Origin: DATFXM01 sp035315885
GTDB lineage: Bacteria; Acidobacteriota; Blastocatellia; UBA7656
Direction: 5' to 3'
DNA length: 22,288 bases
Assembly: GCA_035315885.1 (NCBI GenBank)
Contig: DATFXM010000120.1
Span: forward strand, 1 to 22,288
The notes under the pieces are model-generated. The model saw nothing but the letters and a program-made list of their open reading frames with translations, was not told the DNA's origin and made no database searches. The translations under genes were made by a program, and so were the position numbers. Below, in pieces: positions 15,619-22,288 of the stretch (position 1 is the stretch's first letter; every line of letters begins with the position of its first letter).

Positions 15619-15853
15619 CCGACATTAATGCGGTCCATCAATAATCAGCAGTGTCCGCACCGTCGCGGTCCTGCGTTAGAAAGTAATATATATCACTAAA
15701 GACTTACTGAGTGATAGGACTAACGTTCGTACATTGCGACCTCGGTGCCGGAATAAGCGACAGCGCGGGCGGCATTGGGCCTGATCAACTAAACCCGATT
15801 TGTTCTCCGATGGACGCGACATTGAAATTGAGAAGAAGTCACTCATAGCCGCC
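15619..15853 (-). promoter_or_regulatory. Promoter/operator region of the biosynthetic operon
   Basis: A 235-bp gap, far larger than most inside the cluster, separates the regulator gene from the radical SAM gene. It holds an AT-rich imperfect palindrome AGTAATATATATCACT (15682-15697, symmetric at 14 of 16 bases) followed by more copies of the same half-site: TTACT at 15704-15708 and AGTGA at 15710-15714. The same-orientation TCACT and TTACT half-sites are 11 bp apart, one helical turn. This is a plausible operator for the AraC-type regulator encoded next door; exact promoter elements cannot be fixed. Confidence 0.45.
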
Positions 15854-17575
15854 TCACTCACCAGTCAGACGAAACTCTCTGGGCGTGCAACCGACCAGCC
15901 GCTTGAACGTGCGCTCAAAATGTCGGAGCTCTCCGAATCCGACCAATCCCGCTAACTCGGTGATCGTTGTATGCGGATCTTTGAGCAGCTCCTGCTTTGC
16001 CTTTTCGATTCGAATCGCCGAAAGCATTTCCTTGAAGCTTGCACCCAGCGACTTGTGAAACAGGTGGGAGAGGTGCGATACGCTCAAAGCGGCTTCCCGC
16101 GCTACATCCTTGAATGGAATGTCTTCAGAAAAAGAGGACGACAGAAATATCAACGCCTTCCTCAGCCCCGGATGGAATCTTGAAAGTGCTGCAAGCTCTG
16201 CCTTCTCATTCAGCAACGCCTGAGCGAATGTCGACAGATCGTCGCCCGGCCTCGTGTTCGGCGAGAACGGGCCGGACTTCGGCGCCACCACAGATGGGTC
16301 GATACCTGCCGTAGTTCCGGTGCAGCAACGCCCAGACTCCAACAGTGTCGGAGCATGCGCTCGAAGATCGTCGACGGTGATCAAGTCTGTTTCCGCCAGA
16401 GCGGTAATCCTTGCGACCACTCTTTCGAGCTCACACTCATTCCCGTGCCAGTCGTGTCTTTCGAGCAGCCCCAATACTGCATCCTGCATCTCCACGGTAC
16501 GGTCCCCAGAGTACTTTCGAAGGAAATACTGAACCCCTGGACCGATGTCCTCTCTTCGGTTTCGCAACGGCGGCACGGTCACGTTCAAGAAGTTGAATTC
16601 CCACAGCAGTGCCCGGCAAAACTTCTGCTCTGAGACCATGCGCTCCAGATCTCTGCTTGCCGATGCATATATTCGGCGATTGATCTTGGTCCCCGCGGAT
16701 CTGCTCTGGTGTCCGATGCTGAAGCTCGATTCAAGCAAGCCAAGCAGCGCGTACTGAAGGTCCGGGCTCAGCTCATCAATGCCGTTCAGAAACAAAGCTC
16801 CGACGCTCGGGTCCGCAAGGGCTCGCTGGATGCGCTGTTGAAAGTTTCCGGGATTGGATGCTGCGCAATTGATTTCAGCTAGCCGGCGATGTGACTCGGG
16901 AGCGGCGTGATGAAGCATGTAAGCAATTCGGTCTTTTCTGGTGCCCAGCTCGCCGAGGATGATGACAGGCAGCGCGACCCGCGAGGCCTTTTCGATGAAG
17001 TCGTCGATCCTTCTGAGTGCGAGGCTCGCCCCAACTAGCATGTGGTCGCGCCCGAGACTCGCCATAATCCGCGAGCGCAGCTCATATCGTTTCGTTTGAT
17101 GTGCGATTGTTTTGGCGACGGGCTCGAGGCTCTCAAACTCGCAGCTCGCTCCACCGTGCGGCTTTTCCAGCGACAGAGTGCCGATGCGCAAGCCGTGATA
17201 GCGCACGGGAACCTCGATGCCGCTTCGGTTCAGGGCAAACGAGTCAGAAACCGCGTCCTGCAGCGGGATGCTTTCTGCGCACCACGGCTGCAACTCTAAG
17301 TCTACAGCGGCGGCGTTTGTGCGTTGCGCTGAACCTGCATCTCCCGCTAAGTCGCGAAATGATCCGCTTTCAACTTCAGCCTTGATGCGAATCTCTTCCA
17401 CGTCGTTCAGCTCGTTGCCTACTGCGACCTCTGGAAGTGAGATCCCGCCGCGCTTGGAACCGGTGGCGTCAATCGTCAGACGCAGCAATGATTCAAGCTG
17501 ATCGCTCAGCCTCTCGAAGGGATGATAGCGTCTGGTAAAGACGCTAAGGATTGTCTCGTTTGGGTGCGTAGCCAT
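15854..17575 (-). CDS. Transcriptional regulator: GAF-like, degenerate sigma-54-type AAA+, AraC-type HTH
   Basis: 573 residues. Residues about 20-165 are GAF-like (RIGTLSLEKPHGG). Residues 178-400 follow the sigma-54 activator AAA+ core: LGELGTRKD at the Walker A position (207-215), GALFLNGIDELS at Walker B (259-270), VPPLRNRREDI (335-344) and WHGNECELERV (376-386). Walker A has R for G, Walker B has lost the D-E pair, and the GAFTGA sigma-54 contact loop is missing, so ATP-driven sigma-54 activation is unlikely. Residues 470-570 are an AraC-type double helix-turn-helix (DVAREAALSVSHLSHLFHKSLG, TITELAGLVGFGELRHFERTFK) in place of a Fis domain. The start at 17575 has AAGG upstream; a TTG at 17602 is less likely. 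It probably controls the operon downstream, sensing an unknown ligand through the GAF region. Confidence 0.88.
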   Translation of the reverse strand: MATHPNETILSVFTRRYHPFERLSDQLESLLRLTIDATGSKRGGISLPEVAVGNELNDVEEIRIKAEVESGSFRDLAGDAGSAQRTNAAAVDLELQPWCAESIPLQDAVSDSFALNRSGIEVPVRYHGLRIGTLSLEKPHGGASCEFESLEPVAKTIAHQTKRYELRSRIMASLGRDHMLVGASLALRRIDDFIEKASRVALPVIILGELGTRKDRIAYMLHHAAPESHRRLAEINCAASNPGNFQQRIQRALADPSVGALFLNGIDELSPDLQYALLGLLESSFSIGHQSRSAGTKINRRIYASASRDLERMVSEQKFCRALLWEFNFLNVTVPPLRNRREDIGPGVQYFLRKYSGDRTVEMQDAVLGLLERHDWHGNECELERVVARITALAETDLITVDDLRAHAPTLLESGRCCTGTTAGIDPSVVAPKSGPFSPNTRPGDDLSTFAQALLNEKAELAALSRFHPGLRKALIFLSSSFSEDIPFKDVAREAALSVSHLSHLFHKSLGASFKEMLSAIRIEKAKQELLKDPHTTITELAGLVGFGELRHFERTFKRLVGCTPREFRLTGE

Positions 17576-17605
17576 TGGCAAAAACCTTGATTCGATAAAC
17601 AAAGC

Positions 17606-20062
17606 CTACTCACTTCTGAGCGCGACCATAGGATCGACTTTCGAGGCCCGGTGCGCCGGGAGATAGCTCGCAATCAATGAGATCGTAACGATAAACCCGA
17701 TAGAGACAGCGTATGCCGCCGGATCGATCCAGCCGACTCCAAACAGCAGTCCCGACACCAGTCGGGTCAATGCCAACGCAATCAGCGCCCCGGTCATTAT
17801 TCCAAGAGTGACCGAGATCATGGAGCGGCCCACCAGAAGCCTCAGGACCGAGCCGCGACTGGCTCCCAGCGCCGTTCTCACGCCTATTTCATGAACCCTT
17901 TGACTTACCAGATACGAGATCACACCGTACACGCCGGTCGCGGCCAGCACGATGCCGAGCACGCCAAACGTAGTTGTGAGGATCGCGCCCAGCCGCGCGG
18001 GCAGTAGCGCAGGGCCGTACTCTATATGATCAGCCATCGTGGTGATGTCATATAGCGTGAGTTCAGGATCGAGACTTGCAACGAGGTGATGGATCGATCT
18101 GCTGACACTCGCCGGATCCACGTTTGTACGAACGAACAGGTTGACAATGGGGGTGTACGATTGATCAAGCGGGATGTAGAACATGGGCCGCGCCGCGCCG
18201 TAGATCCAGTCGTATTTAATATCACCTGCGACACCAACCACGGTGTAGAAGTTCCTGTCCGCCTTGAATCTCTTGCCCACTGCGACGTCGTTGGGCCAGA
18301 ACTTTGCCGCCATCGCTTCGCTGACGATGGCTACCTTCTGAGACTTGTCGTTATCGGAGGCAGTGAAGTCTCTCCCGATCTTTATGAGCGTATCGACTGT
18401 CTTGAAGTATTCTGACCCAACCGCGTTGTAGTAGACTCCTACGCCTTCGGCCTCGTCGGGTGACACGGCCGCTCCATCCGCTATGACCGACATCCGGCCT
18501 TTGTAAAAACCAAGCGGTATGAACTCTGTCAGACTTGCCGACTCGACGCCGGAGAGGTCTCGCAAGCGATTGGAAAGCTCGGAATAGAATTGCTTACCCA
18601 TTCTCTGGCTGTAACCCTGCGAGCCGACGTTGATCGATGCGAGGAATACATCTTTGCTCCTGAACCCCAGCGGTATTTTTTTCGAGTTGTTCAGGCTTTC
18701 AATGAACAGCCAGCCGCAGACAAGCAGCGCGAGAGAAACGGCCACTTGTGAAACGACAAGAAAGGTCCGAAACCGTCTCAACACCCTGCTGCCTGAAACG
18801 CTGCGGCCGCTCTCTTTGAGCTTCTCGCTCACATCAGCTCTCGAGGCCTGAATCGCTGGAATCAGACCTGCGCTCAGACCAAGTAACGCTGTGATGCACA
18901 AGGAAAACACCAGTACGCGCCAGTCTACGCTGGGAGTGACATCCATTGGGTACGCCGTCTGAAATCTGATCGAGCCCAGGAGCTGGGCTGCCCACTTGCT
19001 CAGCAAGATACCCGCGCCGCCGCCAAGCAGCGCCAGAATCATGATTTCGACTAGAACCTGCCTGGCAACACGCCAACGGCTTGCGCCCAGCGTAACCCTG
19101 ATCGCGAACTCTTTTTGTCGCGAAGCGATCTGCGACAGAATCAATGTCACGATATTCGCGCAGGCGATCGCCAGAACCATCCCGACTATGATCATGAAAA
19201 CGACCGCAACTTTGGGCAGCAGTGCTCCAATTTCCGGATCTGGTCTCGCGTGGTTCTCCGGCACAACCGTGACGCTTGCGCCTTTGTTGGTAAGGGGAAA
19301 CTGCTCCGCTAGTCTGCTGGCGATAAGGTTCAACTGGTTACTGGCTTCCCGCGGGCTTATCCCTTGCTTGAGACGGGCCATCGGCTTGAAGTTCTCTGCC
19401 TCACGCTTGTTGAGAAGCTCATCCGCGCGCTGAAAGACTCGCGTGGCGATTCCTATCGGGAAGACAGCTTCAACAGGCATTAGCGGCCGCGAGCCCACAA
19501 AAGACTGCGGCAATACCCCGATGATCGTCACAGGATATCCGTTGAGCCTTATCGTTCGGCCGACTGCGGAGGGGTCCCCGCCAAACTCGCGCAGCCACAA
19601 GCCGTGGGTGATCACGATGACCGGTTCGGCATCCAGCAGATCCCCCTTTTCAGGCAAGAACACTCGGCCTCGTTCGGCATCGATGCCGAGCATGACGAAA
19701 TAATTCGATGATACGACTTCGCTTCTGATCCTGAGAGGCTGCTGTCCATCGTTTATATCGACGCTTGCCGCCATGACTGCCGACAGATGCTCGAAGGCAT
19801 CGGCATTTTCCATGTAGTAACTGACATCCTGATAGTACATTCCGTGAGGCGATGAGCTGTGCCGATCAACGCTGGCAAGCACCACCACTCGATCGGTGTC
19901 TCTCACCGGAAGCGGCTTGAACATGAGGGTGTTGATAACGCTGAACATCGCCGCATTGGCTCCGATGCCGAGGCCAAACGTAACGGTGATCAGCAGGGTG
20001 AGGCCAGGGTGTTTGAATAAGCGCCTGACGGCTTGGGTAATGTCCATTCTAAATGATTCCAT
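17606..20062 (-). CDS. ABC transporter permease, ADOP/MacB-FtsX type
   Basis: 818 residues. A first membrane segment at about 21-46 (LTLLITVTFGLGIGANAAMFSV) follows the signature start MDITQAVRRLFKHPG. Two copies of the MacB periplasmic domain plus FtsX permease block follow, with paired ...ANIVTLILSQIASRQKEFAIR... and ...YGVISYLVSQRVHEIGVRTALGASR... segments, about eight membrane spans in all, ending SYLPAHRASKVDPMVALRSE. This duplicated, ATPase-free layout is typical of acidobacterial orphan permeases. The start at 20062 has GGAGGT five bases upstream; 52 codons further upstream belong to a decayed paralogue and are excluded. The stop is 30 bp from the regulator ATG, so the two are probably co-transcribed. 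It could export the peptide product, but no ATP-binding partner is in the window. Confidence 0.92.
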   Translation of the reverse strand: MESFRMDITQAVRRLFKHPGLTLLITVTFGLGIGANAAMFSVINTLMFKPLPVRDTDRVVVLASVDRHSSSPHGMYYQDVSYYMENADAFEHLSAVMAASVDINDGQQPLRIRSEVVSSNYFVMLGIDAERGRVFLPEKGDLLDAEPVIVITHGLWLREFGGDPSAVGRTIRLNGYPVTIIGVLPQSFVGSRPLMPVEAVFPIGIATRVFQRADELLNKREAENFKPMARLKQGISPREASNQLNLIASRLAEQFPLTNKGASVTVVPENHARPDPEIGALLPKVAVVFMIIVGMVLAIACANIVTLILSQIASRQKEFAIRVTLGASRWRVARQVLVEIMILALLGGGAGILLSKWAAQLLGSIRFQTAYPMDVTPSVDWRVLVFSLCITALLGLSAGLIPAIQASRADVSEKLKESGRSVSGSRVLRRFRTFLVVSQVAVSLALLVCGWLFIESLNNSKKIPLGFRSKDVFLASINVGSQGYSQRMGKQFYSELSNRLRDLSGVESASLTEFIPLGFYKGRMSVIADGAAVSPDEAEGVGVYYNAVGSEYFKTVDTLIKIGRDFTASDNDKSQKVAIVSEAMAAKFWPNDVAVGKRFKADRNFYTVVGVAGDIKYDWIYGAARPMFYIPLDQSYTPIVNLFVRTNVDPASVSRSIHHLVASLDPELTLYDITTMADHIEYGPALLPARLGAILTTTFGVLGIVLAATGVYGVISYLVSQRVHEIGVRTALGASRGSVLRLLVGRSMISVTLGIMTGALIALALTRLVSGLLFGVGWIDPAAYAVSIGFIVTISLIASYLPAHRASKVDPMVALRSE

Positions 20063-21213
20063 CAGACACCTCCGAGAGAGCCTACAACCGATTGTGGCAA
20101 CATCCTGATAATCATCACAGAGTATCCGTTGAGCCTCACCGTTCGTCCGACCGCTCACGCGTCCACCGAGCTCGCGCAGCCATAGAGTTGAACAAACGCA
20201 TTCAGCAAACGGGTTCAACTACAGGAAGGAATGGAGACATGGCGGGGTGTCGCAATCCCATCGGACGTTCGAGTTGCATCAAATATTACATTTTCAAGAC
20301 AACCGTGTTTTTCCAAAAGCCGACTCAAAACAGGCGCGATTCGTAGCGCCGATTGCCGACACGAATTAACTAAGGTGATCGCCGGGTTCTATTTGAGGAC
20401 CCATTCTGCGTGACGACGTAACGACTACGCTCAGTTGACGCGTAGATCCCGATTCACTCGATGAGCCGTAACGCCGATGTGCCCTTGCGCGTGTGTCTAC
20501 TTGGTCCATCTGGTTGCTTCAAAGAAAGAGGACTGATGTGATAAGCCTGAACGGCCTGGTAGAAGCTTGTTGTTCAAAAAAATCCGGCGGGGGTACGACT
20601 GGCACTCAAGCTCGTTCGTACCGCCGCCGGCGCGGGTCGCATAAAGATAAATAAAGACCCACTGTGCACTAAAGCTTCTCCACACCTTTAAGGGTGCGAA
20701 ACTCGATCTGATATTACTGCCGGTCGAATTTATTCGAGGAAAAAGTGTCCTCATTTCTTGATTGTTATTGTGCTCAACCTTTAGATCGAGTGGTTGCCTC
20801 ATGACCCTAATGTTGTCCTTTTCTTGTCCATCTATTTTGACGGATTGGGGGTCGGTCTTAATGCAATGTGTTAACTTTGTTTTAGGGGCAGGGAAGTCGC
20901 AGTGACTGTAACAAAGACAGCAGTAGGCGGGTCGCAAAATCGTGCTCGCCCGAATTGACCGGCGGAGCAGTGGGCTCACTGCGGCGGCGGGTTGTTATTT
21001 ATCCGACAGTCTCTCGGATCGAGGAAGAAGAATAGAAATCGTATGGGCAGGGCAAGCGATGAGATGAATTGCCAGAAGAATTGGGGGGCTATTCATGCAT
21101 CCTTGTAAGCTTGGCTGCCAGCAATTCGGCTGATACAGTCCACTAGATTCGGCGGTCCGCGCGTAGTTCGCTGCGATGTTTCAACAAGACAGAATGCCGA
21201 CGTTGGAGTCGTG
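20063..21213. other. Gene-poor region before the lipoprotein gene
   Basis: About 1.1 kb. The first 130 bases contain the permease relic described separately. From about 20200 to 21200 I see no supported gene. A 160-codon minus-strand frame (20979 to 20497) has no recognisable motif, odd composition and no convincing ribosome site. The stretch 20690-20900 is locally AT-rich. The promoter of the plus-strand lipoprotein should lie in the last 200 bases, but no clear -35/-10 pair could be assigned. Confidence 0.6.
20078..20190 (-). pseudogene. Frameshifted remnant of a second ADOP permease
   Basis: Read on the minus strand, one frame gives STLWLRELGG and, after an apparent 2-base deletion near 20153, the next frame gives GRTVRLNGYSVMIIRMLPQS then VVGS. 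These match LWLREFGG and GRTIRLNGYPVTIIGVLPQS of the intact permease downstream (DNA around 19515-19610). The piece is therefore a relic of a paralogous gene, about 35 codons long, left immediately upstream of the intact one. It probably arose by recombination or deletion between tandem permease copies. Confidence 0.75.
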
Positions 21214-22227
21214 ATGAAACCACTTGCCAAAGCTTTGGTGCTCGCTGCACTCGCGTTGTCCTTAGTGGCGTGCGGGACGATCAACACGTTGAAGAAGAAA
21301 GATGATGGGCTGAAGCGTTCCTCCGAGCTCTGGAGCGATGTTCCGAAGATGGATGGCTTGTCGACTTCGGAACTTGAGATGCCGGTCTATATGAAGCTGC
21401 TGATGCGAACCGCGTTGAATCAGATCGCCGGCCGAGGCGCAAAAGACACGGGCGACTGGATAGTCTTTGATTCCACCAGGACGCCCGACGATGTAAAGAA
21501 TTTCTATACGAACGACCGAATGGCAGCCAGCGGATGGGATAAGAGCGAGAAGTCAACTTGCGTCAGCGGCAGTGAGTACGGTGTTGCTCAAGTCGGCTTG
21601 GTCTGTCTGTTCGTGAGACACAACGGAGATAAGGACATCGGTCTGATGATTATCCCAGCTCAAGCCGAGGACGTCCGGCGGACTAATGTATGGTTTGTTC
21701 GTGTTGAGAGCCCTCGCGATTCGACTGCAAGCACAACGCCTCAGAGCACCGATAAGGGCACGCCTGTTAACAAGGGTCCGGCGCCTTATGGAATCGACCA
21801 ACGTCCCATGCCTACCGGGGCGAAAGTCGAGCAACTACTGCCGGCGCAGGTCGGTCCTTATAAACGCGAGAGTCTTCGACTAGGGTCGTCGCAGAACTTG
21901 ACACCGGAGGAGATCGGAGGCGCGATCGATGGTCCGATATACGCGGATTATACGGCGGGCGACATTGGAGTGTTTGTCGAGTTAGGAGTGATGGCCACAG
22001 TGAAAGATGCGCGAGACTCGTTGGACGTTGCGGTGGGTGATGCTGCCGGGGGAGTCTTTCCGAGTGACCCACGCTTTGGCGCGCGTGGTCAGGAACCGAG
22101 TTACTTGAAAGTTATCGACAGTGACGGCGCCTTCTTTGCGTGGACTCGCGGTAATTATTATTTCTCAGCTCATGCCAAAGCCGGCGAGGCTGCACTTGAT
22201 GCGTTCGTCCGAGCGTTTCCGTTTTAG
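21214..22227 (+). CDS. Lipoprotein, function unknown
   Basis: 337 residues, the only well-supported plus-strand gene here. Residues 1-20 form a lipoprotein signal (KALVLAALALSLVAC) with Cys20 as the lipidated residue. The mature part has two mixed alpha/beta segments (about 55-165 and 205-337) joined by a Ser/Thr/Pro-rich linker (about 170-200); the first includes WIVFDSTRTPDDVKNFYTND, and a similar fold may recur in the second. No enzyme motif was found. GGAG lies five bases before the ATG at 21214; the preceding GTG (21211) is too close to it. Likely anchored in a membrane facing the periplasm. It is divergent from the neighbouring cluster and probably unrelated to it. A heptamer array begins three bases after its stop. 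Confidence 0.85.
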   Translation: MKPLAKALVLAALALSLVACGTINTLKKKDDGLKRSSELWSDVPKMDGLSTSELEMPVYMKLLMRTALNQIAGRGAKDTGDWIVFDSTRTPDDVKNFYTNDRMAASGWDKSEKSTCVSGSEYGVAQVGLVCLFVRHNGDKDIGLMIIPAQAEDVRRTNVWFVRVESPRDSTASTTPQSTDKGTPVNKGPAPYGIDQRPMPTGAKVEQLLPAQVGPYKRESLRLGSSQNLTPEEIGGAIDGPIYADYTAGDIGVFVELGVMATVKDARDSLDVAVGDAAGGVFPSDPRFGARGQEPSYLKVIDSDGAFFAWTRGNYYFSAHAKAGEAALDAFVRAFPF

Positions 22228-22230
22228 GAA

Positions 22231-22288
22231 AGTGCTGAGTGCTGAGTGCTGAGTGCTGGGTGCTGAGTGCTGGGTGCTGGGTACTGGG
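22231..22288. repeat. TGCTGAG heptamer array at window edge
   Basis: At least eight 7-bp units (TGCTGAG, with TGCTGGG and TACTGGG variants) start three bases after the lipoprotein stop codon and run off the end of the window. It is the same family as the arrays at 257-427 and 7354-7436, here with TGCTGAG on the coding strand of the gene before it. Confidence 0.92.

Noticed and set aside
14179..15699. 506-codon plus-strand open frame
   Set aside because: It lies antisense to the radical SAM gene, whose cysteine motifs are unmistakable; the antisense product shows no motif.
15735..15750. GG-N10-GC pattern (CGGCAC-N5-CGCA on the minus strand) resembling a sigma-54 promoter
   Set aside because: The -12 element is a poor match, and the adjacent regulator lacks the GAFTGA loop needed to work with sigma-54.
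15676..15846. 56-codon minus-strand frame starting MSDFFSISM, considered as a second small peptide gene
   Set aside because: It has a possible GAGG site but runs through the AT-rich promoter/operator candidate, and its end is low-complexity; it shares nothing with the precursor leader.
20497..20979. 160-codon minus-strand frame
   Set aside because: No motif, no clear ribosome site and an odd composition with many Cys, Ser and Arg at the ends; probably chance.

Overview
The window looks like chromosomal DNA of an Acidobacteriota member, probably class Blastocatellia or a relative. Three things suggest this: a long ABC permease of the 'acidobacterial duplicated orphan permease' (ADOP) type, two secreted repeat-rich proteins of a style common in that phylum, and abundant heptamer and REP-like repeats. 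No rRNA, tRNA, integrase, transposase or CRISPR array was seen. The taxon is inferred from gene style only.

Layout, left to right. 1-433: three and a third copies of a 77-bp palindrome-bearing repeat, then about 170 bp of a degenerate TGCTGAG/CTCAGCA heptamer array that stops at the end of the first gene. 434-5568: three minus-strand genes for exported proteins (Gly-rich protein, di-haem cytochrome c peroxidase-like protein, DNRLRE protein with nine 17-residue repeats). 5569-6077: non-coding, with palindromes. 6078-15606: eight co-directional minus-strand genes forming a putative biosynthetic operon. 15619-15853: candidate promoter/operator region. 15854-20062: an unusual regulator and an ADOP permease, also on the minus strand. 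20063-21213: mostly non-coding, with a frameshifted scrap of a second permease. 21214-22227: a plus-strand lipoprotein, followed by another heptamer array.

The central cluster is the main interest. In transcription order it encodes a radical SAM/SPASM peptide maturase, an LpxL-like acyltransferase-fold protein that has lost its catalytic His and acidic residue, a 41-residue peptide ending in WCDDCSCRPN, a membrane M50 metalloprotease with a PqqD-like N-terminal domain, a secreted metal-dependent amidohydrolase, a helical TPR-like protein, a ketoacyl-ACP synthase III (KASIII) and an acyl carrier protein. The first four are the expected parts of a RiPP (ribosomally made, post-translationally modified peptide) pathway: precursor, modifying enzyme, leader-recognition/protease and accessory protein. 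The last two are parts of an acyl-chain pathway. The reading offered here, as inference, is a RiPP-lipid hybrid pathway. The regulator just upstream combines a GAF-like region, a decayed sigma-54-type AAA+ domain and an AraC-type DNA-binding domain. The permease next to it could export the product. A strong stem-loop right after the precursor gene could set high precursor expression relative to the downstream protease.
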